Shown: piece by piece, positions 25,298 through 34,675 of the stretch | How the letters are laid out: the number at the start of each line of letters is the position of its first letter | Numbering within the stretch: the stretch's first letter is position 1 | Assembly: GCA_027487515.1 (NCBI GenBank) | Contig: JAIYDL010000005.1 | Span: forward strand, 62,001 to 126,000 | Reading direction: 5' to 3' | DNA length: 64,000 bases | Source of the DNA: Pseudomonadota bacterium | GTDB taxonomy: Bacteria > Bdellovibrionota > Bacteriovoracia > Bacteriovoracales > Bacteriovoracaceae | Program-made: the position numbers and the translations under genes | The notes under the pieces: model-generated | The model's database searches: none | Told to the model about the DNA's origin: nothing | Seen by the model: only the letters and a program-made list of their open reading frames with translations

Positions 25298-28200
25298 TTG
25301 AACGTCCTCCGGAACTTTAAGTCTCCGCCGATGGAGTTGTAGATGATATCGGCTTCGCCTTCTTCGTTCGTTCGGAGCTCGTAGACTCCTTCGACCTGGA
25401 TGTTCTTCGAGAGGCCATAGTTTAAGTTCATGCTCTGGCGCTGGCCGATGCTCCCGCCCATCGTACTTGAGACGGAGAGCGTGAGGGCCTCGTCCAAGCG
25501 CTTCTTGAGCTCGATCCGGGTCGCCGACCGAGTCCGGCCCAGGGCCCCGGGCCCTTGCGGCCCACCCCCGTCCTGCGAGCGGCCCGAGAGGAGGCTGTCG
25601 GAGTTCGACTGCTCGATGACGGTGCCCAGGTTCACCTGAAGGCCAAACTGTTTATTGAGGATGTCACTGATCTTGAAGCGATCGAAGACGAAGGAGCCCA
25701 CGCCGACCTGGGTGAGACTTTGCTGGTCCTGGGGCTTCAGGGAGTTCTGGATTTCGTCGGTGTAGCCGAAGGCGATGAGTGAAAGAATGGAACTGCGCGG
25801 GAGCGCCGGTTCCGAGGTCAGATCGAAGTTAAACCGTTCGAGATCGCCGTAGGCCTTCGGGTAAACTTTATAGCTCGAAATGATGGTCAACGCCTGGATG
25901 TCAAAGTCGGGGTTCGCGAGGTCTTTCTTGGGATTGAAGTTGATGTCTGCGGAAGCAATCTGGTACTCGTTATTCTTAAAAAAGATCCGCGATGAATTGG
26001 TCGGCGCTGACAGTCGCCCTTCGCCCCGGAGGCGGGAGGGACTTCCGAAGATGCGAACCTCTCCGGCGAGGGCCACGTCCATGAGGGAGTTCGTGATCCG
26101 TGCCGGAGTTTCAGCTTTGACAGTGAGGTTCAAGGTCAGGAGCTTGCCCACCGGAGACTCCTGGTTCTTTGGAAGAAATCTCACCTGGGAAAAGCCCGCC
26201 GACTTCGAACTAAACTCGTTCAGCTCGTTGACGATCAACGCTTTGTTCACCACGATCTCCCCGCCGAGAGTGTAGGGATAGTTGTTCCCGAGGATGATCC
26301 CTTCCCCCGAAAGGTTCAGCGCCGACTTACCAAGGATCGGGACTTCGGCCTTGTCGAGGCTAAATTTGAGGTTCACGTCGGGGTGCGCTTCGTCGAAGAA
26401 AACGTCCCCTTGCAAGTTCACGGAACCGTTGTCCAAGGTCGCCGAGAGCTTCTGGATACTCAGTTGATCACCCGCGTAGCGCACGTCGTACGAGATCGCA
26501 TTGAGCTGGACCGGAAGCTGGTCCACCGAAAGGTCGAGCTTTTCGGCACTCGACGAGAGGGAGAAAGAAAAGTCGGTGCCTGAACCGTCGACCTTCGTCT
26601 GGGCATGAATGGTCCCTTCCGCGGAGAGGAGCGGGGCCATCAAAATATCGAGGATCTTGGCGTTGAGCTTCCCGTCCTGGCCGAGAGCGACGCGCTTGCC
26701 GAACTCTCCCTCGCCCCGGGTCTGGAGCGTGAGGTCGGGCTGTGCGATGGAAAGCGCCCAACGCTGGATGACGCTGTCACGAACGACGAACTCCGGCCGC
26801 TGGGACGCATAGCTCACGTTGAACTCGGGGTGAGAGAACTCGAGGTTCTTGAGGCTCGCAGTAAGGTCGAGGTTCCGGAACCCATCTTTGAAGGTCGTCG
26901 CCCCCTCGACATCGATGCGGCCGGTGAAGGGCTCGCGCTCGAGGTGCTGTCCCAGGAACGCCACGAGAAGAGGTTTGAGCTCCGGCGTCCGAAGTCTGAA
27001 TTGGAAGTCGGAGGCGATGCCCTTCTGGAGCGCGAGACTGAACTGACTGGTTGCGATTCCGCCCAGAAGGTTTACCTTCCCGGCCAGCCGCTTCGGCTGG
27101 ATCGTGAGCGCAACACTCGAGTCTTCGAACCGGTGGTGCGGGGTGCGCGTATCGTAGGCCAGGGTCTCGAGGTTGAGCGTGTAATCGTCGAGGAACCCTC
27201 CGCCCGCGATCTTCCCCGCGAAGCCGGAGTTCAGGTTTAACCCGAGGCGCTTGGAGAGCTCGAGGCTCGCGAGCTCCATGTTGTCCCAGTGGACATCGAG
27301 CTTCAGGGATTTAGTCCCAAGGCCAAAGCCAACGTTCCCAGCGATCCGGCCTCGGCCCTTTTCGGCCACAATGTTTCGAAACTGGAGGAGCCGTTGTGCT
27401 AGTGAGATCTCGAAGGCCGCCGTACTGAAGGTCTCCCCATAGGCGAGGAGGTCCGTGAGATCGACCCGCGAGCGAATCCGAAGGTCGTCGAGGCGGTACT
27501 TCCCGAAGATGTCGACGTCGACTCGGGCCTTGTAATCAAGGTCCGAGGGAAGGAAGTCCAAGTCCTTAAAGACCGGGAATAGGATCTGGGGAAGGTCCGC
27601 CGCCGTGGCGTTGCTCGAGCTGATGCCGAGGGCGATGTCGGAGGTCCGGTAGTTTACTGTGCCATTCCCACTGAGACTCGTGCTGCCGTACCGAGACTCC
27701 ATCTTATTGATTTGAACTTCTGCTTCAGCAAGGTCCACGCTGATGCTCTTCTCCGTCTGATCCAACCGGTAGCCCAGGACCTCGAAGCCACGCGTCTTCC
27801 CGGACAGATTGATGAGCGTTCGATCCAAAGAACCGGTCACGGTAACGTCGAGGGTTCCGATGCCCTTGACGTCGAGGTTCGCGAGGTTCCCGAAGTCCTC
27901 AAGGTCAACGGCCCCGTCCTTGATGTCGAAGCGCAGTTGCTTCTTGTTCAGGAACCCTTTGACCGAGAACTTCGAGTTCGGAAGAGTCGCCCCGAGGGCG
28001 ATGCGAAGCTCCCCCCCGACCACTGCGAGATCTGCGCCCGCGAGCATCGCTCGCTTGATCCGAAGGACAGTGAAAGGCTTCTCCGTCCCGGTGACAAGTG
28101 CCAAGTTCCGAACGACGAAGCCGTCCGCCGGCCGAAAGTAGAGGTCATCATTTTTATAGTCGAAGCGGAGCTGCCCCGTCATCTCACCCTTGAGGGGGTC

Positions 28201-29316
28201 GAGCTTGGGGCCCAGGACTCTGAGGGCATTGTTGAACGAGAACTCTTTGACGGAGACGGTCAGTGGCGCTGGGAGGAGTGCGTGAGTGGCGAAATCGTAA
28301 ACCAGGGCCCGGGAGACCAGGGATGCCTGCTGACGCCCGTCTTCGAGATTCATCGTATCGATGAAAAGCTTCTCCTCTCTCAGCTCGAGGTTCGCCCGCA
28401 GATCGGAGGCATGGACCACGTTTGACCGGAAGGCCTTCGCCACGAGGTCGGCCTTCGCACCGAGAGCCCGGTTCTCATAGGTGAGCGAAAAATTAACTCG
28501 GGCCTGGCCATCGGAGAATCGGATGAGGTCCGGCATGAAGGCTTCCCGGCCGAGTTGCCGGAGGTAGAGCTGGACCTCTCCGTTGAAGCTCGCCGAACTT
28601 CCCCGGAGCTTGTGGTAGTCCGTCACCGAGCCTTTCACGAGGAAGGTCTGGACGTCATGGAGAACTTTCAACCGGTAGAGGTTGATGCTCGTGCGAGAAA
28701 TCTCTCCGTCCCCCCAGATCTCATCCACCGAGAACTCCGACTCCGGAGAAGGCCGCAGGTTCGCGAGATGGAACCTCGTCACAAAACTCTTCCCCTGCCT
28801 GAAGATTTTCAGTCGACGGACATCGGCGACTTCGTAATTGTGTACGACCTTGACGTTCTCGACGATGAGCGTGTCCACCGTGATCGGGGATCGCTCGGGG
28901 AGCTCGAAGATTCTGTTGATCAACAGGGGGTCAATCTCGGTGAGCTCCTCCGTGGACTCGGGAGCAGTGTAGCGGACGTGGCTGTCAGAGATCCGGATCT
29001 CACCGAGGGTGAGTTTCTTCTCCTCCGCTTCGATGACGCCGATGTAGAAACCGATCTTCCCGAACTCTCCGGCGAAGCTCTCCTCCGGAGAGAAGGTTTT
29101 CCGGACCTGGACCCGGTTGAGTTCGATGCCTGGTGGAAAAAAACTTAAGGAAAAGCTCTTCACGCGAACGGAGGTATTCAGCCGTCTCTGGGAGACGTCG
29201 GAGACGACTCGGGTGACGAGCTTTCCGAAGGACTTCGTCTGGATGAACACCAGGAGCGCAGCGATGCTCGCCACGACGACGAAGATGAATGCTCCGATGA
29301 CGCTCTTAAATCTCAT
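25294..29316 (-). CDS. tamB: TamB-like AsmA-family envelope protein (translocation and assembly module / lipid bridge)
   Basis: A 1340-residue protein with one N-terminal transmembrane segment (about 7-27, FIFVVVASIAALLVFI) and a very long beta-rich body. TamB family proteins form a hydrophobic groove spanning the periplasm and work with TamA; AsmA-like relatives also move lipids. The C-terminal TamB (DUF490) domain includes the conserved strand pattern around SRIFFKNNEYQIASADINF and LSLIAFGYTDEI. The length agrees with E. coli TamB (1259). It overlaps the TPR gene upstream by 11 bases and the Omp85 gene downstream by four, so all three are likely made together. Confidence 0.9.
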   Translation of the reverse strand: MRFKSVIGAFIFVVVASIAALLVFIQTKSFGKLVTRVVSDVSQRRLNTSVRVKSFSLSFFPPGIELNRVQVRKTFSPEESFAGEFGKIGFYIGVIEAEEKKLTLGEIRISDSHVRYTAPESTEELTEIDPLLINRIFELPERSPITVDTLIVENVKVVHNYEVADVRRLKIFRQGKSFVTRFHLANLRPSPESEFSVDEIWGDGEISRTSINLYRLKVLHDVQTFLVKGSVTDYHKLRGSSASFNGEVQLYLRQLGREAFMPDLIRFSDGQARVNFSLTYENRALGAKADLVAKAFRSNVVHASDLRANLELREEKLFIDTMNLEDGRQQASLVSRALVYDFATHALLPAPLTVSVKEFSFNNALRVLGPKLDPLKGEMTGQLRFDYKNDDLYFRPADGFVVRNLALVTGTEKPFTVLRIKRAMLAGADLAVVGGELRIALGATLPNSKFSVKGFLNKKQLRFDIKDGAVDLEDFGNLANLDVKGIGTLDVTVTGSLDRTLINLSGKTRGFEVLGYRLDQTEKSISVDLAEAEVQINKMESRYGSTSLSGNGTVNYRTSDIALGISSSNATAADLPQILFPVFKDLDFLPSDLDYKARVDVDIFGKYRLDDLRIRSRVDLTDLLAYGETFSTAAFEISLAQRLLQFRNIVAEKGRGRIAGNVGFGLGTKSLKLDVHWDNMELASLELSKRLGLNLNSGFAGKIAGGGFLDDYTLNLETLAYDTRTPHHRFEDSSVALTIQPKRLAGKVNLLGGIATSQFSLALQKGIASDFQFRLRTPELKPLLVAFLGQHLEREPFTGRIDVEGATTFKDGFRNLDLTASLKNLEFSHPEFNVSYASQRPEFVVRDSVIQRWALSIAQPDLTLQTRGEGEFGKRVALGQDGKLNAKILDILMAPLLSAEGTIHAQTKVDGSGTDFSFSLSSSAEKLDLSVDQLPVQLNAISYDVRYAGDQLSIQKLSATLDNGSVNLQGDVFFDEAHPDVNLKFSLDKAEVPILGKSALNLSGEGIILGNNYPYTLGGEIVVNKALIVNELNEFSSKSAGFSQVRFLPKNQESPVGKLLTLNLTVKAETPARITNSLMDVALAGEVRIFGSPSRLRGEGRLSAPTNSSRIFFKNNEYQIASADINFNPKKDLANPDFDIQALTIISSYKVYPKAYGDLERFNFDLTSEPALPRSSILSLIAFGYTDEIQNSLKPQDQQSLTQVGVGSFVFDRFKISDILNKQFGLQVNLGTVIEQSNSDSLLSGRSQDGGGPQGPGALGRTRSATRIELKKRLDEALTLSVSSTMGGSIGQRQSMNLNYGLSKNIQVEGVYELRTNEEGEADIIYNSIGGDLKFRRTFK

Positions 29317-30685
29317 TCAGTTTTTCCAGCCTCGAGCGCGCCATCCGGTAGTCCGCATCGATCGCGACGATGCGTTTCAGCACGGCGCGAGCGTCCGAGT
29401 AGCGATGCAGCCGGAGGTAAGCTTCAGACTGACCATACATGAAAGAAAGGACATCGTCTCGCGACGAGGCCTTCGTGAGAGCGTCGAACCCCGTGTCGAG
29501 GGCGGCACGGTAGTCCCGGAGCTGGAGGTGGCACGTGAGGATGAGGTAGCTTGCCTTGAGATAGGCCCTGTCATCAGCTCCGCGGCTCCGGGCCTGGAGC
29601 GAAGCCTCGAGCGCAACTCTCGGAAGCTCCAGCTGAAGAAAGCTCACCGCGAGATCGCAGAGCTGAGCATCCGTATAGGTCTGGTACTTGAGAAGAGATG
29701 AGAACTGCGTTTCGAGCTCTGTCGATCCGTCGATCACTTCCAGATCGGGAAAAGGGTCGGTGTCCGGAGCATCCGTGAGTTCAAGGTCCGGAGCGAGGAA
29801 CCTTTGGGAGACCGGTCCGGAGTCTACGGAAGCGAGAGCGATGAAATAGCGTTTGAGCTGCGGGAAGTACTTATCGAAGTAAACGAACGTGTACCCTGAA
29901 GACGCCCGGACCGCTGGCGCGTAGGCGGTGGCCGCACCGGGGATGTTGAGCTGATCGAGAAGGCTCAGCACCATGGCCTGCAGCGGAAACGTATCGAACA
30001 TCAAGACGATCTCGATCAGACGTTTGTAATCCGCGGCCTCGCGCAACCCCGCGCAGGTGATGAGACAAAAACTCCGGTAGACCTCGATCGGAGTCTTCGC
30101 CGGTGCGACGGCGAGAACTTCGGCAAGAGTTTCGAGCTTGTCCCGGACATTGCGATGAGACGCGCACTCGTAGACCGAGAGAAGGAGCTCACGAACGGAG
30201 GTTTCGGCCGCGGGGAGGTCCTGGCGAAGGAGGTGAAGTGCGAGGAGCTTGAGCCGGAGCGTGTAATCCGTCTTGAAGTACCGGCCTCGCATCTCCTCGT
30301 GCCACGCGGGGACCACCGGAACTCGCTCTCGGAACTGACGGATCAAAAACTCAGAGAGCAGTCCGTAGAGATCGTCCAAGAGGCCCTTCCCCTCTGCAAC
30401 ACGGGCGCGGATCTCCGCGACCCTGGAATAGAATGCGGGGCTTCGAATCTGAAGGGCAAGGTCGAGGGCCCGATCGGTGTCCTGTGCTTTGAGCTCGATC
30501 TCTGCGAGCTCAAAGCACAGAGAATCGGAGATGTCTTTATTGAGAGCGCTAAGAACATCGACGTAGGTTCTGAGAAGGTCCGAGCGCGGCAGTACGTTCA
30601 ACGCTAACTGCGCCTCTATCAACCGCTGGGCCTCGAGAAATTTTTGCTCCGCGATCATTTGGCGGATGAGATCAATGCTCTCCAA
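29306..30685 (-). CDS. Cytosolic TPR-like protein upstream of tamB
   Basis: A 459-residue, helix-rich protein without signal peptide or membrane segment. It starts with TTG at 30685, preceded by AGGAAGG at normal spacing; the next ATG (residue 10) has no SD. Helical pairs such as EQKFLEAQRLIEAQLAL, QLELPRVALEASLQAR, LQLRDYRAALDTGFDAL and LRLHRYSDARAVLKRIVAI are TPR-like. A mid-segment (residues about 300-320) is acidic. Its end overlaps tamB by 11 bases, so its product may be a cytosolic partner or regulator of the tamBA system, but this is speculation. A perfect TATAAT lies upstream, so it may be transcribed apart from accBC. Confidence 0.65.
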   Translation of the reverse strand: MESIDLIRQMIAEQKFLEAQRLIEAQLALNVLPRSDLLRTYVDVLSALNKDISDSLCFELAEIELKAQDTDRALDLALQIRSPAFYSRVAEIRARVAEGKGLLDDLYGLLSEFLIRQFRERVPVVPAWHEEMRGRYFKTDYTLRLKLLALHLLRQDLPAAETSVRELLLSVYECASHRNVRDKLETLAEVLAVAPAKTPIEVYRSFCLITCAGLREAADYKRLIEIVLMFDTFPLQAMVLSLLDQLNIPGAATAYAPAVRASSGYTFVYFDKYFPQLKRYFIALASVDSGPVSQRFLAPDLELTDAPDTDPFPDLEVIDGSTELETQFSSLLKYQTYTDAQLCDLAVSFLQLELPRVALEASLQARSRGADDRAYLKASYLILTCHLQLRDYRAALDTGFDALTKASSRDDVLSFMYGQSEAYLRLHRYSDARAVLKRIVAIDADYRMARSRLEKLNEI

Positions 30686-30722
30686 AATGCCCCTTCCTGT
30701 GGCACATTAAACGCTTAAATTT

Positions 30723-30751
30723 ATTATACTTTTAAACGAGTTTTTTGGATA
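30723..30751 (-). promoter_or_regulatory. Probable promoter for the TPR-tamB-tamA unit
   Basis: On the - strand TATCCA (30751-30746), 17 bases, and a perfect TATAAT (30728-30723) straddle the end of accC. The -35 lies inside the coding region and is weak (three of six). It would start transcription about 30 bases before the TTG start at 30685. Confidence 0.45.
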
Positions 30752-32081
30752 AATAATTGGTTGAAAAACGGCTCTCAACGAAGTCCGGATCATTCAAAAT
30801 ATCCTTGTGAAGATCGATGTTCGTTTTGATGCCACTCACCACGGTTTCATCCAAAACTCGTTTCGCGCGGGTGATGCAATTGGCCCGGTTATCGGCTTGA
30901 ACGATGATCTTCGAGATCATGGAGTCGTAGTGCGGTGGTACGGTATATCCCGTGTAGATGTAATCGTCCGTTCTCACACCGATCCCGCCCGGGCGATGGT
31001 AGTGCGTGATGTGCCCCGGAGATGGCATGCCTGTTTTTGGATCTTCGGCGTTGATCCGAAACTCCATCACGTGGTTCTGGAAGACAATATCCGACTGCTT
31101 AAATCGGCTCGGTTCGCCCTGCGCATGCCGGATCATCTCAGAAATCAGATCGACCCCTGTGCGCCCTTCGGTCACAGGATGCTCAACCTGGATCCTCGTG
31201 TTCATTTCCATGAAGTAGAACTTTTGAGAGTCCAGGTCGTAGAGGAACTCAACCGTTCCCGCAGAGTCGTAGTTCACGAACTTCGCCAGGCGAACCGCGG
31301 CGTCGCAGATTTCATCGCGGGTCTTCTGGGATAGGACCGGCGACGGCGCCTCTTCGAGGATCTTCTGGAATCGACGCTGGATCGTGCAGTCCCGCTCACC
31401 TAAGTGGATCACGCTGCCGTGCTTGTCCGCCAGGATCTGCACTTCTATGTGGCGTGGATTGGTGATGTATTTTTCGATGAAAAGTGTTCCGTCGCCGAAC
31501 GCGGCTTTGGCCTCTTCTTGAAGCCGCGAGAGTGCGGGCCAGAGCTCGTCGAAGTTCTCGATGCGCTTCATCCCGCGGCCTCCGCCGCCGGCGGAGGCTT
31601 TGATGAGAATCGGGAACCCCATCTTCTCGACTTCTTTCCGGATGTGACTCTCCTCAACTTCCTTGACGTAGATGGGTTCAAGGGTTGGGACCTTCGCCTT
31701 CTTGGCCGTTATCTTTGATTCAATCTTGTCACCCATCGCCTGGATGCACGCCACCGATGGGCCGATGAAGGTCAGTCCCCATTTGGCGCACATTTCAGCG
31801 AACTCATCGTTCTCGGCCAGAAACCCATACCCCGGATGGATCGCATCCGACCCGGTGATCTCTGCGGCCGAAAGAATCTGAGGGATGTTCAGGTAGGAGT
31901 CTTTGGACTTGGCCGGCCCGACGCAGACAGACTCGTCGGCCATCTTCACGTGGAGAGAATCCTCATCGGCCGTGGAGTGGATCGCGACGGTTTCGATCCC
32001 AAGTTCTTTACAACTTCTGATCACACGGATTGCGATTTCACCACGGTTGGCGATGAGAACTTTTTTAAACTTCTTGATCAC
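30732..32081 (-). CDS. accC: Biotin carboxylase subunit of acetyl-CoA carboxylase
   Basis: A 449-residue ATP-grasp enzyme that carboxylates the biotin of AccB with bicarbonate and ATP, the first step of fatty-acid synthesis. The N-terminal domain has VLIANRGEIAIRVIRSCKELG, and the ATP-grasp loop ASAGGGGRGM is near 160-170. The bicarbonate and metal region EVQILADKHGSVIHLGERDCTIQRR and the motif FMEMNTRIQVEHPVTE follow in family order. Length is exactly typical. It follows accB after 20 bases in the common accB-accC order. Confidence 0.98.
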   Translation of the reverse strand: MIKKFKKVLIANRGEIAIRVIRSCKELGIETVAIHSTADEDSLHVKMADESVCVGPAKSKDSYLNIPQILSAAEITGSDAIHPGYGFLAENDEFAEMCAKWGLTFIGPSVACIQAMGDKIESKITAKKAKVPTLEPIYVKEVEESHIRKEVEKMGFPILIKASAGGGGRGMKRIENFDELWPALSRLQEEAKAAFGDGTLFIEKYITNPRHIEVQILADKHGSVIHLGERDCTIQRRFQKILEEAPSPVLSQKTRDEICDAAVRLAKFVNYDSAGTVEFLYDLDSQKFYFMEMNTRIQVEHPVTEGRTGVDLISEMIRHAQGEPSRFKQSDIVFQNHVMEFRINAEDPKTGMPSPGHITHYHRPGGIGVRTDDYIYTGYTVPPHYDSMISKIIVQADNRANCITRAKRVLDETVVSGIKTNIDLHKDILNDPDFVESRFSTNYLSKKLV

Positions 32082-32101
32082 GGAAGGACTCTCTTCTTTG
32101 G

Positions 32102-32578
32102 TTAAGCTTTGATCTTAAACAGGGGCTGACCGTATTCTACGAGGGACTCGTTGTCGACGCAGATCTCGACGATTTCTCCGTTAACTTCGGAGTCAATCTC
32201 GTTCATGATCTTCATCGCCTCGAGGACGCAGAGAGGTTGGCCCGTCTTCACTTTGTCTCCGACCTTAACGTAGTTCGGCTTCCCCGGTGAAGGAGAGGTG
32301 TAGAAGGTTCCAACGAACGGAGACTTGATGACGTGAAGGCCCGCGTCGCTCGCAGGAGTTTTCACGGGCGCGCTGGCAGAGGCCGGGGCGGCAGTCACCT
32401 GAGCAACCGGCGCCGATTGCATCAAGGGGGCGACGTGATGAATCTGTGCGGGTGCGGTGACGAAGTTTACGGAAACCTTGAAATCCTTCGCCTCAACTTT
32501 GAGCTCGGCGACACCTTGGTCTTTAGCGACCTTAACGATTTGGGTCAGAGATTCAATGCTCAGATTATCAAGTTTCAT
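32102..32578 (-). CDS. accB: Biotin carboxyl carrier protein of acetyl-CoA carboxylase
   Basis: A 158-residue carrier protein. The biotinylation site lies in the motif CVLEAMKIMNEIDSE, with the lysine accepting biotin; the usual EAMKM is EAMKI here, as is common in delta-proteobacteria and Firmicutes. The N-terminal domain, MKLDNLSIESLTQIVKVAKDQGVAELKVE, is followed by an Ala/Pro-rich linker (about 43-78) and the C-terminal biotinyl domain. It lies three bases after efp and 20 before accC. Confidence 0.98.
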   Translation of the reverse strand: MKLDNLSIESLTQIVKVAKDQGVAELKVEAKDFKVSVNFVTAPAQIHHVAPLMQSAPVAQVTAAPASASAPVKTPASDAGLHVIKSPFVGTFYTSPSPGKPNYVKVGDKVKTGQPLCVLEAMKIMNEIDSEVNGEIVEICVDNESLVEYGQPLFKIKA

Positions 32579-32580
32579 AC

Positions 32581-33147
32581 CTAAGCCTTCGCCCTTTCGA
32601 TGTACTCACCGGTGCGAGTGTCGACTTTAAGGATCTCACCCTCTTTGATGAAAAGCGGAACGTTCACCTGAAGGCCCGTTTCGAGCACGGCTTTTTTGGT
32701 TCCACCGGAAGCCGTATCTCCCTTAAGGCCCGGATCGGTTTCGACGACCTTGAGGTTGATGAAGTTCGGGAGTTCGATGGAGATCGGGCGGCCGTTGTAA
32801 TAGAGGATGTAAACTTTGATGTTCTCCTGGAGGTAGAACTTGTTATCACCAACCTGGTCATGGTTCAGGTGAACCATTTCGAACGTCGTCTGATCCATGA
32901 AGTTATAGCCGTCTTGATCGGAGTAGTTGTACTCCATCTCTTTCTCTTCCATGTCCGGTTTTCCGACTGTTTCGACGCCGGCCTTAAAGGTCTTCTCAAC
33001 CGTCTGGTTAGTTTCGAGGTTCCGGAGGCGAGTTCTCACGAAGGCCGAACCTTTGCCCGGGTTGACGTGTTGAAAGTCGACGATGATCCAAGGCTTCCCT
33101 TCGATCTCAATTTTAAGACCTTTCCTAAAATCAGTAGTTTGGTACAT
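32581..33147 (-). CDS. efp: Translation elongation factor P
   Basis: A 188-residue EF-P with three beta-barrels. It eases peptide-bond formation at polyproline stretches. The N-terminal loop NPGKGSAFVRTRL carries the lysine that is modified in many bacteria. The central part MEYNYSDQDGYNFMD and the C-terminal VNVPLFIKEGEILKVDTRTGEYIER are diagnostic. AAGGAAC lies eight bases before the ATG. No epmA/epmB gene is seen here, so the modification system cannot be told. Gene order with aroQ and accBC is common in this bacterial group. Confidence 0.98.
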   Translation of the reverse strand: MYQTTDFRKGLKIEIEGKPWIIVDFQHVNPGKGSAFVRTRLRNLETNQTVEKTFKAGVETVGKPDMEEKEMEYNYSDQDGYNFMDQTTFEMVHLNHDQVGDNKFYLQENIKVYILYYNGRPISIELPNFINLKVVETDPGLKGDTASGGTKKAVLETGLQVNVPLFIKEGEILKVDTRTGEYIERAKA

Positions 33148-33159
33148 GAGAATGTTCCT

Positions 33160-33585
33160 TTAATCGAGTAGCGAGCGTACCGCTATGTAATAACTCTGTT
33201 TTCCGAGCCCGGTCATTATGGCCGTAGCGGCTTTTGCCGTCAACAAAGTATGTCGGAACTCTTCCCTCTTGTAGATGTGGCTGAGGTGAACCTCAAGGAT
33301 TGGAATTTTAAGGATTTTTAATGCGTCATGGATCGCCACACTCGTGTGCGCGTAGGCCCCAGGATTGATCACCAAAGCGTCATAGTCTTCACCTGCCGCG
33401 GCCTGGATCCGCCCGACGATTTCTCCCTCGATGTTTGACTGGTACCAGCAGGTTTGCGCAGAGTCACCCAACTTTTTTTCTGTCCATAACTGGATCGACT
33501 CAAGAGTCTCTGTTCCGTAGACCTCAGGTTCTCGTTTCCCCAGCATGTTGAGGTTCGGGCCATTGATGATGAGGATTCGTTTCAC
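33160..33585 (-). CDS. aroQ: Type II 3-dehydroquinate dehydratase
   Basis: A 141-residue enzyme of the shikimate pathway that converts 3-dehydroquinate to 3-dehydroshikimate. N-terminal IINGPNLNMLGKREPEVYG includes the catalytic Tyr loop; VINPGAYAHTSVAIHDAL and EVHLSHIYKREEFRH follow with the active-site His. The start is GTG at 33585, with the perfect ribosome-binding site AGGAGG seven bases upstream; GTG shares its G with the stop TAG of the TPR gene (TAGTG). Another shikimate gene, aroE, lies elsewhere in the window. Confidence 0.97.
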   Translation of the reverse strand: MKRILIINGPNLNMLGKREPEVYGTETLESIQLWTEKKLGDSAQTCWYQSNIEGEIVGRIQAAAGEDYDALVINPGAYAHTSVAIHDALKILKIPILEVHLSHIYKREEFRHTLLTAKAATAIMTGLGKQSYYIAVRSLLD

Positions 33586-34661
33586 TAGCTGGCCTCCTGC
33601 GCGCGCTCGCGGACAAGGGTCATGAACCGCTGGAGCGCAGCTTCGAGCCGGAGCTCGCTCGGAGACTTCGCTTTCACCTGCGACTCAATGATCGAGATCA
33701 GCTCGTCATGGCCCGCTTCCTCAGAAAGGTTTTCGGTTGGTCGCTCACCCGCGCTGGACTGCCGCAGTTCTTTGACCTTCTGAAGCTTCTGCAGCGAAGC
33801 CACATCGTTGGGATTGAGCTCGAGGATTTTTTCCAAGAGCTCTACTGCCTTATCGTAGTAGTGCTGAGCGGAGTAAAGATCGATCAGCGTGTGAGAAACG
33901 ATGGGCGTTTCGGCCGAGAGGGAACTCGCGTTGACGTCGTCGATGTCGCCCTCTTCTTGGAACTCATCAGCGTAGTACTCATCTTCGAGGCTTCGCTCGG
34001 AGACCCTCTCCTCTTTCAAGATCGGATGGTCTTCCAGCGTCGGCTTCTTCATGACCCACTGGTCGTCGATGGCATCATCCTCCGACGGCACCGGTTCGAG
34101 TGGTTTTGGAATTTCACGGAGGGTCGGGCGGTTGAAGTCGACCTGAACCCAATCTTCATCCTGCGCCGGCGGCGTGGGTTTGAGTTGAGGGAGATCGGGC
34201 GCCTTGACGAGCTGCTCGAGGCTCAGCTTCTTATGGCCCACGAGGAGATCGTCCTCGAGGCGCTTGACTTGCTCGGCGAAGAAGCGGTCCTTCGGAATCA
34301 TGAAGAGGAGGTACTTGAATGTGTCCAGGGCCTCTTCTAGGTGCCCCAGGTGAATGCAGGCCTGGGCGAAGATCTTTTGGAGCGAGATGTTATCCGCGTT
34401 CTGAGCGATGATTGGCCTCAGTGTGCTGTACGTGAGTTCGAACTTCCCTTCGTCGTAGTAGCAGTGAGCGAGGACCACGTACCCCAGAGTGTAGGTCGGG
34501 TGATGCCGGATCCCGTCCCGCAGGATCTTATAGGCATCTTCGAGCATCCCCAGCTTCCGGTACGACTCCGCGAGCGGAGCGAACACGCGGGAGCGTGGGT
34601 TTTTCTTATACATGTTGAAGTACTTTGCTAGTAAAGCAGAGTGGTTCTTCGTCCCTTGCAC
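33585..34661 (-). CDS. TPR protein with acidic linker, downstream of pilQ
   Basis: A 358-residue soluble protein with no signal peptide. The N-terminal half has four or five TPR units (residues about 1-150: FNMYKKNPRSRVFAPLAESYRKLG, LGYVVLAHCYYDEGKFELTYSTL, ACIHLGHLEEALDTFKYLL). Residues about 165-245 are Pro/Asp/Glu-rich and probably disordered, and another TPR-like pair follows (LIDLYSAQHYYDKAVELLEKIL). The start is GTG at 34661, with AAGG upstream. It follows pilQ after 14 bases, so it may belong to the pilus operon. The position recalls the Tgl pilotin of Myxococcus, but it lacks a lipoprotein signal, so a cytosolic role in pilus control is more likely. Confidence 0.75.
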   Translation of the reverse strand: MQGTKNHSALLAKYFNMYKKNPRSRVFAPLAESYRKLGMLEDAYKILRDGIRHHPTYTLGYVVLAHCYYDEGKFELTYSTLRPIIAQNADNISLQKIFAQACIHLGHLEEALDTFKYLLFMIPKDRFFAEQVKRLEDDLLVGHKKLSLEQLVKAPDLPQLKPTPPAQDEDWVQVDFNRPTLREIPKPLEPVPSEDDAIDDQWVMKKPTLEDHPILKEERVSERSLEDEYYADEFQEEGDIDDVNASSLSAETPIVSHTLIDLYSAQHYYDKAVELLEKILELNPNDVASLQKLQKVKELRQSSAGERPTENLSEEAGHDELISIIESQVKAKSPSELRLEAALQRFMTLVRERAQEAS

Positions 34662-34675
34662 GGGGCAAACCTTCC

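Noticed and set aside
33585..34661. Identification of the TPR protein after pilQ as the Tgl pilotin
   Set aside because: No lipoprotein or Sec signal; long acidic linker unlike Tgl.
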